Shown here piece by piece: positions 37,121 through 45,850 of a stretch of DNA of 64,000 nt (positions within the stretch are counted from its first letter, which is position 1; every line of letters starts with the position of its first letter). Source of the DNA: Sutcliffiella horikoshii. GTDB lineage: Bacteria; Bacillota; Bacilli; Bacillales; Bacillaceae_I. Under the pieces are notes generated by a model, which ran no database searches, was not told where the DNA came from, and saw only the letters and a program-made list of their open reading frames with translations. The position numbers and the translations under genes are program-made. The DNA is taken from contig NZ_RXZI01000005.1 of assembly GCF_021991925.1 (NCBI RefSeq), positions 1-64,000 on the forward strand, written 5' to 3'.

Positions 37121-37934
37121 TGCAAGCTTGCTAGAATGGAAGGAACGTGTTCAGGCAGTGGTGGATTCCACTGCCGGACACGTTAGTTTTATGATGGAAG
37201 ATGAGTGTGGCCGGCAGCTGCAGATTGATGCAAATACTCAAAAAAAGGCGGCAAGTCTTATAAAGATTCCCATTATGATGGCGGCATTTAAACAAGTAGA
37301 AGCAGGTCGTTTGAACCTAAATGACAGGTATTTCATCGACAAAGAAGATCGAGTCGGTGGAGCGGGAGTCAGTCAATTCTTAGACGGTGGAACAAGTTTT
37401 ACCTTAAGGGACTTGTTGACGCTGATGATTGTGGTATCGGATAATACCGCGACCAATAAGGTCATCGACATCGTCGGAATGAGTGCTGTGGGCAAATTCT
37501 GTACAGAGCAGGGGGTGGAAATGACAAGTCTTGAGCGGAAGATGATGGATTTCAAAGCGGCTACTTCCGGATTCGATAACAAGACAAGTGCACAGGATAT
37601 GGTAGCGTGTTTAAAGCTTTTGCATATGGAAGATTCCGAAAGGGCTGTGTTTTCGGATGTGAGCAGACAAATGATGCTGCGTATCCTTGGTGGTCAACAG
37701 CTCCTGGATAAACTTCCATTTCATATGGATCTTGAAGCGATGAAGATTGCTAACAAAACTGGGGAGCTGCCAGGTGTAGAGCATGATTGCGGAGTTTTCA
37801 CCTTGGGGGGGAAGAAACTGACGATCGCGGTACTTGTCGATGACTTGCTTGTTAATGCTAGTGGCAAAAAGGCTATCCAAGAGATCGGAAAATTAGTGGA
37901 AGAATATTTAAAGGGGATTAAATCTTTCAGATGA
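37101..37934 (+). CDS. Cytoplasmic class A beta-lactamase-fold serine hydrolase
   Basis: A 277-residue serine hydrolase with the penicillin-recognising triad: SLIK (SxxK), SDN in VVSDNTATN and KTG in ANKTGELPG. The segment [10 protein letters not shown] stands where class A enzymes carry the omega loop glutamate. There is no signal peptide or membrane helix, so unlike true beta-lactamases it should stay inside the cell. The start (GTG 37101, or ATG 37107/37110) overlaps ykfD, making it the last gene of the murein-peptide operon. A role in hydrolysing D-amino-acid peptides is inferred from context. Confidence 0.85.
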   Translation: MRMMGTDASLLEWKERVQAVVDSTAGHVSFMMEDECGRQLQIDANTQKKAASLIKIPIMMAAFKQVEAGRLNLNDRYFIDKEDRVGGAGVSQFLDGGTSFTLRDLLTLMIVVSDNTATNKVIDIVGMSAVGKFCTEQGVEMTSLERKMMDFKAATSGFDNKTSAQDMVACLKLLHMEDSERAVFSDVSRQMMLRILGGQQLLDKLPFHMDLEAMKIANKTGELPGVEHDCGVFTLGGKKLTIAVLVDDLLVNASGKKAIQEIGKLVEEYLKGIKSFR

Positions 37935-38222
37935 AAGGTTTGGTCTCATTTTTTTTAAGTAAGTATGGAAGAAGCGGGCATTTTTTTGCCTGATTTCAAA
38001 AAAAATAAAAAACCTTGCAGGAATCTGTCAAACTATGTAGAAAATGATAAGAGCAGGAAATCTTTGAAAAGGAGTCCATGGAAATGTATAACCTGCAGGT
38101 ATAAAGCTCTTAGACTTACATGTTAAGATCTGTCCCCCTATCCAACCATTTTTCTTTTCCTCAAGAGACCAAGCTCACCCTCTCCCATCCAACAAACAAA
38201 CCAACACAAAATGAGGTGACAA
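37935..38222. other. Spacer before comGA
   Basis: It contains a weak hairpin CGGGCA/TGCCTG (37975-37992), poly-A stretches and a C/A-rich strand from 38130 to 38215. I looked for the paired ComK boxes (AAAA-N5-TTTT) expected before comGA and did not find them. No repeat element is present. Confidence 0.45.
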
Positions 38223-39293
38223 ATGAATATTGAAAAAAAGTGTGAAGAGATTGTTCGCCAAGCTATAGGCTTACGTGTATCAGATATTCACATCAAACCA
38301 CATGAAATGTCCGCCAAAGTACTTTTCCGTCTGGACCACTACCTCTATGACCAGGAAGAACTCCCTCTACAAATCTATGAACGGATGCTATCCCACCTTA
38401 AATTCCAAGCCGAAATGGATATAGGAGAAACAAGAAAGCCACAAAATGGCGCCTTAAACCTTTACATTGACTCCAAACACATCAATCTACGACTTTCAAC
38501 CTTGCCCACTGTTAACCAAGAAAGCCTTGTCATCAGGATCCTGCCGCATGATGACAGCCACTTCCCTTTAAAACGTCTTTCCTTATTCCCGAACTCCACA
38601 AGGAAGTTATTTTCCTTAATGAAGCATTCACATGGCCTTGTCCTGTTCACCGGACCAACCGGCTCAGGCAAAACCACCACTTTGTATTCCATCCTGGAAG
38701 AATCAAAGGGATTGTTGCAAAGGAATATTATTACGCTTGAGGATCCGGTAGAGCGTAGAAGCAGGCATGTTCTGCAGGTGCAGGTAAATGAAAAGGCAGG
38801 GATAACGTACGCGGCAGGTTTAAAGGCTATTCTCAGACATGATCCAGACATCATCATGGTCGGGGAAATCCGGGATGAAGAAACCGCGAAAATTGCTATA
38901 AGGGCAGCGTTAACGGGACATCTGGTGTTAAGCACTTTGCATACGCGAGATGCAAAAGGAGCGGTACATCGACTGTTGGAGTTTGGAGTCAGTCAACAGG
39001 AGTTAGAACAGACTTTGATCGCTATTTCGGCACAAAGGCTGGTCGAGTTGAAATGTCCATATTGCAAGGGGGAATGTACATCTTTTTGCAGGAAATACAG
39101 GCATCATCGTTTGGCCAGTGTATATGAACTTCTGTATGGGAGGGAACTGTCCAAGGTGATGGGGGAGTGTAAAGGGGAAAAGGTGGAATTGAGCTATCCG
39201 ACTTTGAAGGAAGTGATTAAAAAGGGAATAGCCTTGGGCTTCATTCACCAAAAGGAATATGAAAGGTGGGTGAATGATGGCAAGGGGCAATAG
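38223..39293 (+). CDS. comGA: Competence ATPase ComGA
   Basis: A 356-residue GspE/PilB-type traffic ATPase that drives assembly of the competence pseudopilus. Walker A is FTGPTGSGKTTTLYSIL (Lys about 150), the Asp box and Walker B (IIMVGEIRDEETA) follow, then the histidine box LVLSTLHTRDA. A late CPYCKGECTSFC is a zinc-ribbon remnant of the GspE family. ATG 38223 follows GAGGTG. First gene of the seven-gene comG operon; all later genes overlap or abut. Confidence 0.96.
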   Translation: MNIEKKCEEIVRQAIGLRVSDIHIKPHEMSAKVLFRLDHYLYDQEELPLQIYERMLSHLKFQAEMDIGETRKPQNGALNLYIDSKHINLRLSTLPTVNQESLVIRILPHDDSHFPLKRLSLFPNSTRKLFSLMKHSHGLVLFTGPTGSGKTTTLYSILEESKGLLQRNIITLEDPVERRSRHVLQVQVNEKAGITYAAGLKAILRHDPDIIMVGEIRDEETAKIAIRAALTGHLVLSTLHTRDAKGAVHRLLEFGVSQQELEQTLIAISAQRLVELKCPYCKGECTSFCRKYRHHRLASVYELLYGRELSKVMGECKGEKVELSYPTLKEVIKKGIALGFIHQKEYERWVNDGKGQ

Positions 39294-40314
39294 CGGCTGG
39301 CCGCTTAAAGCTCAAGAAGATTTCCTTAAACGGATGGGGGACCTCTATACCAATGGCTATTCATTATTGGAAGCGTTGGAGTTGATGAGTATCCACTTCG
39401 AAGCGGAAAAGAAAAGAAGCTTGCTGGATGCCATTGCGGAACTGAAAAAAGGGTACAGTGTTCATCAAGTCCTGGGAGGGTTAGGTTTCAATCAGGATAT
39501 TCTATCTTTGTTGTTCTTTTCCCAGAAGCATGGAAATCTTGCGCAGGCTTTTTGCTCAGGGGGAGCACTGCTTGAACGAAAGAGGTATTACCGCGATAAG
39601 ATTTTCTCCATACTCAGGTATCCGATCCTGCTTCTATTTTTGGTGGTTATCATGCTTGTCTTTGTACAAATGGTCCTTCTGCCACAGTTTCACCTACTGT
39701 TTTCCCAGATGAACATATCTTTAAGTCCAGTTATCTCCGTTTTTTTCTTTCTTGTAGTTCAAATTCCCATTGTGCTGATGGGGTGTGTTCTCGGTTCCTT
39801 TACAGTTTATCTATTCTATAAACTTTATGAAAAAAGATTGAATCCATCTCAAAAGGTGGATTTGCTGATGAAGTTTCCTCTTGTCAAAACATTTCTCTCC
39901 CTTCACTATTCCCATTATTTCACTCAACAATTAAGCAGCTTGCTTTTAAGTGGTTTAACTATCAATGAGGCCGTAGCTGTATTCGAGCAACAACCCTACC
40001 ATTCTTTTTTCCATTCGAAAGCGAAAGAATTTCGTAACCGTTTGGTCGAAGGGGAGAAATTGGAGAAGTTGGTGGAAAGCGAGAAAGTATTTGTGAAGGG
40101 CTTGGATGTCGTTATCGTGCATGGGCAAAAGAATGGGAAGTTAGGGCAGGAGCTTGAGCAGTACAGCAAGCTGCTGTTAGTGAAAATGCAGGAAAAAAGT
40201 GAAAGGCTACTGGGTAGAATTCAGCCTGTACTATTTTTAGGGATCGGTTTCTTTTTGTTTGTGTTATATCTATGTATTTTCATTCCGATGTTTCAATTAT
40301 TAGGAGGGTTATAG
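39274..40314 (+). CDS. comGB: Competence membrane platform protein ComGB
   Basis: A 346-residue GspF/PilC-type inner-membrane platform protein with two GspF repeats and three hydrophobic helices (about 110-135, 150-180, 318-342). It is required with ComGA for pseudopilus assembly. It starts inside the end of comGA at ATG 39274 (or 39277), downstream of AAAGGTGGGTG. It ends directly before comGC. Confidence 0.93.
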   Translation: MMARGNSGWPLKAQEDFLKRMGDLYTNGYSLLEALELMSIHFEAEKKRSLLDAIAELKKGYSVHQVLGGLGFNQDILSLLFFSQKHGNLAQAFCSGGALLERKRYYRDKIFSILRYPILLLFLVVIMLVFVQMVLLPQFHLLFSQMNISLSPVISVFFFLVVQIPIVLMGCVLGSFTVYLFYKLYEKRLNPSQKVDLLMKFPLVKTFLSLHYSHYFTQQLSSLLLSGLTINEAVAVFEQQPYHSFFHSKAKEFRNRLVEGEKLEKLVESEKVFVKGLDVVIVHGQKNGKLGQELEQYSKLLLVKMQEKSERLLGRIQPVLFLGIGFFLFVLYLCIFIPMFQLLGGL

Positions 40315-40647
40315 ATGAGAAAACTATTAAATGATGAACGTGGCTTTACATTGGTGGAAATGCTTTTGGTCATGTTAGTCATTACCGTGCTGCTTTTAAT
40401 TATGATTCCGAACGTGACGAAGAATTCAAGCATCATCGGGGACAAGGGATGTGAGGCCCTGCTCAGCATGGTGGATGCCCAAATTCAGGCATATCGACTG
40501 GATACAGGCAGCCAGCCGAATTCCATCGATGATTTGAACTCTCCAGAATATCTTGAAGACCGTTTTGATGAGGAGCACACATTAAACTGTCCGAACGGAA
40601 ATACCATTACTATTGTCAATAACAAGGCCGTAGCCAATGGCGGTTAA
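40315..40647 (+). CDS. comGC: Major competence pseudopilin ComGC
   Basis: A 110-residue prepilin: short basic leader, cleavage site ERG/FTLVEM (between residues 10 and 11) used by ComC, then a hydrophobic helix (LLVMLVITVLLLIMIP). Cys43 (GDKGCEALL) and Cys90 (TLNCPNGN) can form the intramolecular disulfide typical of ComGC. AGGAGGG precedes ATG 40315 directly after comGB. It is the main building block of the DNA-uptake pilus. Confidence 0.95.
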   Translation: MRKLLNDERGFTLVEMLLVMLVITVLLLIMIPNVTKNSSIIGDKGCEALLSMVDAQIQAYRLDTGSQPNSIDDLNSPEYLEDRFDEEHTLNCPNGNTITIVNNKAVANGG

Positions 40648-41095
40648 TAGATACTTGGATTCAAAAGGCTACTCCCTCATGGAATCCATGCTGGTTCTTT
40701 CTCTCGTTTCTATCCTTCTTTCTGTGACCATCCTAAATCTAAATGTTACCAACAAAAATAAAGTGGGAGAACAATTTAGTGAGCAATTAAGCAATGATCT
40801 CTTGTTCGCCCAGCAATATGCAATAAGCACGAAAACAAACGTTAATATCATTTTCACCCCCAAAAATAACTATTACCGTATCCGTCAAGGAACCTTCCCA
40901 ATCCGTGAACTGGTTTATAGGGAGTATCACCGTGATATTAGGATAGATACACGTACTATGGGGGAGAGGTTGACTTACAATGGCAATGGAAGCATCAATA
41001 AGGCTGGCGCCATCGGAATCTTTGTTGACGGAACGGAAAATTATCAATACGTTTTCACTTTAGGAAAAGGGCGTTTCTATGTGGAAAAACTCTAA
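40637..41095 (+). CDS. comGD: Minor pseudopilin ComGD
   Basis: A 152-residue type IV pilin-like minor subunit. The leader ends in SKG/YSLMESMLVLSLVSILLS, the usual pilin N-helix with Glu at position +5, and a beta-rich C-terminus contains FSEQLSNDLLFAQQYAI. It overlaps comGC by 11 bases. Minor pseudopilins prime or stabilise the pseudopilus. Confidence 0.92.
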   Translation: MAVNRYLDSKGYSLMESMLVLSLVSILLSVTILNLNVTNKNKVGEQFSEQLSNDLLFAQQYAISTKTNVNIIFTPKNNYYRIRQGTFPIRELVYREYHRDIRIDTRTMGERLTYNGNGSINKAGAIGIFVDGTENYQYVFTLGKGRFYVEKL

Positions 41096-41414
41096 AGGAT
41101 TTACATTAGTGGAGGTCTTAGCTGCTCTCGTGGTTTGGATGGTAATCGCCTCTGTTCTGCTTCCAGGCCTAGTGCGAATGAATCAGGAACGGAAGGGGTT
41201 TATCCTCGATCAACAAGCTAGGTTCATTTTGACGCTGGAGCTGGAACGTATACGCACAGGGGCAATATTATTTGAAGAAAATACGGTAAATAAAAACGGA
41301 ACCTCATATGCTCTCACATTGGTGGAAGATACCGTTCCCCCGATGTTGTGTGTTTCCTATACAAATTATAGATCATTAGAGGTGGAGAGGTGTGCGTATG
41401 TACACCTTCCGTAA
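41079..41414 (+). CDS. comGE: Minor pseudopilin ComGE
   Basis: A 111-residue minor pseudopilin, with leader MWKNSKG/FTLVEVLAALVVWMV. It starts within the last 17 bases of comGD at ATG 41079 and overlaps comGF in turn. The C-terminal part is short with CVSYTNYRSLEVERC, two cysteines that may pair. Assigned from order and the pilin signature. Confidence 0.9.
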   Translation: MWKNSKGFTLVEVLAALVVWMVIASVLLPGLVRMNQERKGFILDQQARFILTLELERIRTGAILFEENTVNKNGTSYALTLVEDTVPPMLCVSYTNYRSLEVERCAYVHLP

Positions 41415-41844
41415 AAATGAAGGGTTTACACTATTGGAAGTTTTGGTTAGTTTTTCGGTGATCCTTATTCTTACAGCGTTTTTCCCGCTTCTACTTAAAA
41501 ACCTTTCTCTTTTGACAGAAAAGGGGGAGGGTATTCATCCTTTGGAGCTCGAGGTATTTATTCAGCAGACTACAAGGGAAGTTCGTACTGCGAAGAGAGT
41601 GTCGGTGGAGGGGAATACAATGGTCATCATCAATCAAGCTGATCAAAGGGTCACCTATGAATACTTTCAGAAAAATGTCAGGCGGCGGGTCAATGGATCA
41701 GGACACGAATTACTCCTACATGGAGTAGAAAGTATTTCTTTTAAAGAAGAGAAAAATGGAGCCATATTCTGGGTGAAGGGAAGGGACGGAATGATCCATG
41801 AATTCAAAGTTGGGGCAATCCGTAATAGCTGGGGTGAGGAATAG
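41398..41844 (+). CDS. comGF: Minor pseudopilin ComGF
   Basis: A 148-residue minor pseudopilin, MYTFRKNEG/FTLLEVLVSF leader and helix, followed by a beta domain (FIQQTTREVRTAKRVSVEG). GTG 41392 is also in frame, but GGAGAGG at 41384-41390 gives better spacing to ATG 41398. It overlaps comGE and comGG, keeping the chain of coupled genes. Confidence 0.9.
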   Translation: MYTFRKNEGFTLLEVLVSFSVILILTAFFPLLLKNLSLLTEKGEGIHPLELEVFIQQTTREVRTAKRVSVEGNTMVIINQADQRVTYEYFQKNVRRRVNGSGHELLLHGVESISFKEEKNGAIFWVKGRDGMIHEFKVGAIRNSWGEE

Positions 41845-42226
41845 ACGGGATAACGGATATATCTTTCCTGTCACGCTGGTCATGAGTGTCATTTTCTCCT
41901 CCTTCTTGCTCCATCAGGTGGAAAACTACCGGCTAGAAAGAATGTTTTATCACGAATCTGATCAACAGTTTGTATTGGAAATCATGATGAAATACGCATG
42001 GGACATAGTGGAGCAGCAGTTGGAAGAGGAAAGGGAGGATATTGCCTCGTCTATTGTATTACCAGGGGGAGAGGCTACGGTTACTGTAAAAGTACTTGCT
42101 GAGGAGTGGGAGATTATCATCGTCTGCACAACCAGTATTGGAAGGGAGTACAAAGCAACCATTCTATACGATATAGAAGAAAAGAAGGTGCTGGGTTGGT
42201 ATGAAGCAATTAATTTCATCTCATAA
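41798..42226 (+). CDS. comGG: Minor pseudopilin ComGG
   Basis: Last comG gene, up to 142 residues. The hydrophobic helix GYIFPVTLVMSVIFSSFLLH follows RRDNG, similar to the atypical N-terminus of ComGG, which lacks the classic FTLVE. ATG 41798 overlaps comGF by 47 bases; GTG 41834 would give a 130-residue product closer to the usual size and may be the true start. The first 12 residues are therefore uncertain. Confidence 0.85.
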   Translation: MNSKLGQSVIAGVRNRRDNGYIFPVTLVMSVIFSSFLLHQVENYRLERMFYHESDQQFVLEIMMKYAWDIVEQQLEEEREDIASSIVLPGGEATVTVKVLAEEWEIIIVCTTSIGREYKATILYDIEEKKVLGWYEAINFIS

Positions 42227-42286
42227 CTCACCATCCCGTTGTCCTATTCATATAAATGTACCGTGTAACAAAGGAGGTAATACCTA

Positions 42287-42514
42287 ATGAATCAAGCGGA
42301 CAATGGGATGCCTATTCAATATATGGTGATAGAACCCTATGTGTATCATACCTTAAGAAGTATCATCGGAACCGAAGTGGTCATTGAGACGACACGGGGA
42401 TCAATAAGAGGTAACCTGAAGGATGTTAAACCAGATCATGTTGTATTAGTTGCTGGAGATTCAAGCTTTTTTATTCGGACTGCAGAAGTTATCTGGGTCA
42501 TGCCTGATAACTAA
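42287..42514 (+). CDS. DUF2642 family protein
   Basis: A 75-residue protein with a compact beta-barrel-like DUF2642 domain: VVIETTRGSIRGNLKDVKPD then HVVLVAGDSSFFIRTAEVIW, resembling YuzF and spore-associated relatives. AAAGGAGG lies eight bases before ATG 42287. It sits between comGG and aroK and ends at its own terminator, so it is probably separate from the comG operon. Function unknown. Confidence 0.82.
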   Translation: MNQADNGMPIQYMVIEPYVYHTLRSIIGTEVVIETTRGSIRGNLKDVKPDHVVLVAGDSSFFIRTAEVIWVMPDN

Positions 42515-42530
42515 ACGGAAGACTTTTTGG

Positions 42531-42560
42531 CAGTGTCTCCTTTATCGGGAGGCACTGTTT
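42531..42560 (+). terminator. Terminator of the DUF2642 gene
   Basis: CAGTGTCTCC (42531-42540) pairs with GGAGGCACTG (42548-42557), then TTTT. Confidence 0.82.
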
Positions 42561-42640
42561 TAAGTAGGAAGAGGTGGAGAGAGGGCTAGTTTTCCCCTAT
42601 AATATAAATAAGCATCCAATAAGAAAGAGAGGCAAGTGAA

Positions 42641-43156
42641 GTGAAGAGCATCTATCTTACAGGATTTATGGGAGTGGGGAAAACGACAATCGGACAGGCG
42701 TTGGCAACCAAACTAGGTCTTCCTGTCGTCGATACAGATACACTGATTGAACAGAACATGAAGTTAGAAGTAAAAGATATTTTCGAACAATATGGAGAGG
42801 GTTATTTTCGAAAGCAGGAAACAAAGACCCTACAAGAACTAGCTGTGAGAAATACACTGGTGACAACTGGTGGGGGGATAGTGACAGTTCAGGAAAACAT
42901 TGATTGGATGAAAGAAAATGGCTGTATGATATTTCTATACGCAGACCCGGAAGTGATTTGGGAGCGGTTGGAAAATGATACAACCAGACCGCTTGTAAAA
43001 CAGAAAAAAAAAGAAGAGGTCATAGAACTTTTTACCACACGTTTACCTCTATATAATCAAGCACACATCACGGTGAATACAACCGGGCTGACCTTGAAAG
43101 ATGCAACAGAAGCCGTACATAACGCGATTAAAACATGGAATAACAGTCCACACTAA
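42641..43156 (+). CDS. aroK: Shikimate kinase
   Basis: A 171-residue kinase that phosphorylates shikimate in aromatic amino acid synthesis. P-loop GFMGVGKTTIG at residues 7-17, the shikimate-binding DTDTLIE and TTGGGIV, and the lid arginine in ENDTTRPLV are present. The start is GTG 42641 behind GAGAGG. It lies downstream of comG as in related Bacillus. No other aro gene is nearby. Confidence 0.94.
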   Translation: MKSIYLTGFMGVGKTTIGQALATKLGLPVVDTDTLIEQNMKLEVKDIFEQYGEGYFRKQETKTLQELAVRNTLVTTGGGIVTVQENIDWMKENGCMIFLYADPEVIWERLENDTTRPLVKQKKKEEVIELFTTRLPLYNQAHITVNTTGLTLKDATEAVHNAIKTWNNSPH

Positions 43157-43188
43157 AGATATAAGAAATTTTTTGGTGGTGGATTGAA

Positions 43189-43377
43189 TTGAAGACGAAT
43201 GATTACGTGAAATATGTGACACAGCAGCTTGTAACCTACATGGATCAGCCAAAAGAAGTAAAGCGGGAGCAAAGAGAACTTAAAAAGCAAGAGCGTTCTC
43301 CAATTGCGTTTCAGCTCTTCGGGGTGATCCCTTATGCAATCATGATGCTTTTTAAGAAGAAAAAGAATGGAGTATGA
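43189..43377 (+). CDS. yqzE: YqzE family protein
   Basis: A 62-residue basic protein, MKTNDYVKYVTQQLVTYMDQ followed by PKEVKREQRELKKQERSP and a C-terminal hydrophobic helix (LFGVIPYAIMMLF), typical of YqzE, which accompanies comG in Bacillus. The start is TTG 43189 after GGTGGTGG. Function unknown. The -35 of the ptsHI leader promoter lies 10 bases after its stop. Confidence 0.9.
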   Translation: MKTNDYVKYVTQQLVTYMDQPKEVKREQRELKKQERSPIAFQLFGVIPYAIMMLFKKKKNGV

Positions 43378-43387
43378 GTCAAAAGTA

Positions 43388-43417
43388 TTGCCAAGCTTTT
43401 GTTTTTTATGCTACAAT
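43388..43417 (+). promoter_or_regulatory. Upstream promoter of the ptsHI leader
   Basis: TTGCCA (43388-43393), 18-bp spacer, TACAAT (43412-43417). It would start the antiterminator leader near 43424. Confidence 0.6.
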
Positions 43418-43455
43418 CTCAACGGACAGTTAAGAAGCGTTCAACTAAATGTTCA

Positions 43456-43469
43456 TGCAAATGCTTTCA
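43456..43469. promoter_or_regulatory. Candidate CcpA cre site
   Basis: TGCAAATGCTTTCA fits 12 of 14 positions of TGWAARCGYTWNCW. It lies about 35 bp downstream of the leader start, where CcpA could act as a roadblock. Confidence 0.4.
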
Positions 43470-43486
43470 ACATAGATAAGAACTTT

Positions 43487-43516
43487 ACGTGTTACTGATA
43501 CGATCAGGCATGAGTG
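43487..43516 (+). promoter_or_regulatory. GlcT-type ribonucleic antiterminator (RAT)
   Basis: GTGTTACTGATACGATCAGG followed by CATGAG is, as I recall it, nearly the ptsG antiterminator target of GlcT in B. subtilis. GTTACTG and CAGGC form the asymmetric BglG-family RAT stem. Its 3-prime part is also the 5-prime arm of the terminator that follows, so the two folds exclude each other. Confidence 0.82.
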
Positions 43517-43590
43517 AAGAGGTTTTGATCCATACTAAGGGGACAAGTGTACCCTTTTATAGAGACAAGCCCCTCTCTCATGCCTTTTTC
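43506..43590 (+). terminator. Conditional terminator of the ptsHI leader
   Basis: AGGCATGAG (43506-43514) pairs with CTCATGCCT (43577-43585), extended by AGAGG/CCTCT, with an inner AAGGG/CCCTT hairpin and a T tract. It shares bases with the RAT. Confidence 0.88.
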
Positions 43591-43714
43591 TATATTCTTT
43601 CCTACATATTCATCACGATTACTGGTGAAAGCTACAGGGTATAGGAATAAGGGAAACAAGGTTCTTTTAGTTGAATAGTTTCTGATCAGGTTTTTTGCTC
43701 TGTATACCTATCGG

Positions 43715-43743
43715 TTGAAACAGTGTAAAAAACCAAGTACATT
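43715..43743 (+). promoter_or_regulatory. Proximal promoter of ptsHI
   Basis: TTGAAA (43715-43720), exactly 17 bp, TACATT (43738-43743), about 45 bp before the ptsH start and after the terminator. It would give expression independent of GlcT. Confidence 0.6.
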
Positions 43744-43789
43744 AAGTACTATCTAAAAATACACATATCCCAAAGGAGTTTGATTACAA

Positions 43790-44056
43790 ATGGCAGAAAA
43801 AACATTCAAAGTAACAGCAGATTCAGGAATTCACGCACGTCCGGCTACTCAATTGGTACAAACTGCAGGTAAATTTGATGCGGACGTTAACCTTGAGTAT
43901 AACGGTAAATCTGTAAACCTGAAATCCATCATGGGTGTTATGTCTTTAGGAATCCCTCAAGGCGCGGAAATCAAAATTGTTGCAGAAGGCTCTGATGAGA
44001 GCGAGGCAATTTCTGCAATCGAAGAAACTTTGAAATCAGAAGGGTTAGGGGAATAA
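43790..44056 (+). CDS. ptsH: Phosphocarrier protein HPr
   Basis: The 88-residue phosphocarrier of the sugar phosphotransferase system. His15 (GIHARPA) takes phosphate from enzyme I, and Ser46 (LKSIMG) is the HPr kinase site that makes HPr a co-repressor of CcpA. AAAGGAG lies before ATG 43790. It overlaps ptsI by one base. In B. subtilis the order is ptsG-ptsH-ptsI; here ptsG is missing upstream while its leader is kept. Confidence 0.98.
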   Translation: MAEKTFKVTADSGIHARPATQLVQTAGKFDADVNLEYNGKSVNLKSIMGVMSLGIPQGAEIKIVAEGSDESEAISAIEETLKSEGLGE

Positions 44057-45774
44057 TGTCAAACACGATCCAGGGAATACCTGCTTCTAGCGGGATTGCC
44101 ATTGCGAAAGCATATCGTCTGGAAAACCCAGAGCTATCGGTGGAAAAAAAGACGATCGACAATGCCCAAGCGGAAGTGGAAAGATTTGAAAAAGCTGTAG
44201 AAATCTCTAAAAGTGAATTGGAAAAAATCAAGGACCACGCAAACAAGGAGCTTGGAGCAGACAAAGCGGAAATCTTCTCTGCCCATTTACTTGTATTAAG
44301 TGATCCGGAACTTTTAAATCCAATTAAAGATAAAATTTCAAATGACAGTGTAAACGCTGAGTTTGCGCTAGATGAAACAGCAGGTATGTTCATCAACATG
44401 TTTGAGCAGATGGATAACGAGTACATGAAGGAACGTGCAGCCGATATCCGCGACGTTACTAAACGTGTACTTGCCCACCTATTGGGTGTAGCTGTATCTA
44501 ATCCGGCACTTATTTCGGAAGAAGTGATCATCATCGCAGAAGACTTGACTCCTTCTGACACTGCACAGCTTAACCGTCAATATGTAAAAGCATTTACGAC
44601 TGATATCGGTGGACGTACGTCCCACTCCGCGATCATGGCACGTTCCATGGAAATTCCAGCAGTAGTTGGAACAAAGAACGTCATGGAAACCATTCAAAAT
44701 GACACGATGGTCATTGTTGATGGGTTGGATGGTGTGGTAATCGTCGATCCGACAGAAGAAGAAATTGCTACTTACAAAGAAAAACAAGAGAAGCATGAAG
44801 AGCAGAAAAAAGAGTGGGCTAAGCTTGTTAATGAGAAGAGTCTTTCTTCTGACGGGCAAGAAGTCGAACTTGCTGCCAACATCGGTACTCCGAAAGATGT
44901 GAAAGGCGTTCTTGCCAATGGCGGAGAAGGTGTCGGTCTTTACCGTACTGAATTCTTATACATGGGCAGAACAGAACTTCCGACAGAGGACGAGCAATAC
45001 AAAGCCTATAAAGAGGTTCTTGAAAGCATGGAAGGAAAACCGGTTGTTGTCCGCACATTGGACATCGGCGGAGATAAGGAGCTTCCTTATCTGAACCTTC
45101 CAAAAGAAATGAACCCATTCCTAGGCTTCCGTGCGATTCGCCTTTGCCTAGAAGAACAAGATATTTTCCGTACACAGCTTCGTGCTTTGTTGCGTGCTAG
45201 CTCTTACGGAAACCTGAAAATCATGTTCCCGATGATTGCAACATTGGACGAGTTCCGCCAAGCAAAAGCCATTCTTTTAGAAGAAAAAGAAGCGCTTGTG
45301 AAGAACGGTACGACTGTAAACGAGAATATCGAGATCGGTATCATGGTGGAAATTCCATCAACAGCTGTCATGGCTGATATTTTCGCCAAAGAAGTAGACT
45401 TTTTCAGCATCGGAACCAATGACTTAATCCAATATACAATGGCAGCGGACCGTATGAACGAGCAGGTATCTTACTTGTATCAACCATACAACCCTGCAAT
45501 CTTGCGCCTAGTGGATAATGTCATCCAGGCTGCACACAAAAACGGCAAATGGGCTGGCATGTGTGGAGAAATGGCTGGCGATCCAATCGCAATCCCAATC
45601 CTTCTTGGGCTAGGGCTGGACGAGTTCAGCATGAGCGCGACATCCATCCTGCCTGCAAGAAGCCAATTGCGTGGCATCTCCAAGGAGGAAGCTGCTTCCT
45701 ACCGTGAAGAGATCCTTAGCATGAGCACGGCAGAAGAAGTGGTAGCATTTGTGAAAGAGAAGTTTAATGTGTAA
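44056..45774 (+). CDS. ptsI: PTS enzyme I
   Basis: A 572-residue phosphoenolpyruvate-protein phosphotransferase that starts the PTS chain. The active-site histidine is in [12 protein letters not shown] (His190). The C-terminal PEP-binding barrel has [32 protein letters not shown] and the cysteine-containing [13 protein letters not shown] 44056 overlaps the ptsH stop (ATG shares bases with TAATG), so translation is coupled. A terminator ends the operon. Confidence 0.98.
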   Translation: MSNTIQGIPASSGIAIAKAYRLENPELSVEKKTIDNAQAEVERFEKAVEISKSELEKIKDHANKELGADKAEIFSAHLLVLSDPELLNPIKDKISNDSVNAEFALDETAGMFINMFEQMDNEYMKERAADIRDVTKRVLAHLLGVAVSNPALISEEVIIIAEDLTPSDTAQLNRQYVKAFTTDIGGRTSHSAIMARSMEIPAVVGTKNVMETIQNDTMVIVDGLDGVVIVDPTEEEIATYKEKQEKHEEQKKEWAKLVNEKSLSSDGQEVELAANIGTPKDVKGVLANGGEGVGLYRTEFLYMGRTELPTEDEQYKAYKEVLESMEGKPVVVRTLDIGGDKELPYLNLPKEMNPFLGFRAIRLCLEEQDIFRTQLRALLRASSYGNLKIMFPMIATLDEFRQAKAILLEEKEALVKNGTTVNENIEIGIMVEIPSTAVMADIFAKEVDFFSIGTNDLIQYTMAADRMNEQVSYLYQPYNPAILRLVDNVIQAAHKNGKWAGMCGEMAGDPIAIPILLGLGLDEFSMSATSILPARSQLRGISKEEAASYREEILSMSTAEEVVAFVKEKFNV

Positions 45775-45786
45775 GCATTATTGTGG

Positions 45787-45824
45787 AGCCAACTTACCTT
45801 ATTAGGGGGAGTTGGCCTTTTTTG
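45787..45824 (+). terminator. Terminator of ptsHI
   Basis: GCCAACT (45788-45794) pairs with AGTTGGC (45810-45816), then TTTTTT. Confidence 0.85.
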
Positions 45825-45850
45825 TTTGGTGCGGTAAGCTGAAAGTGAAA

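Noticed and set aside
37935-38222. ComK boxes before comGA
   Set aside because: Poly-A runs are present, but no AAAA-N5-TTTT pair at the required spacing was found.
43487-43590. Metabolite riboswitch before ptsH
   Set aside because: The sequence matches the BglG-family RAT plus terminator; no known aptamer core was seen.
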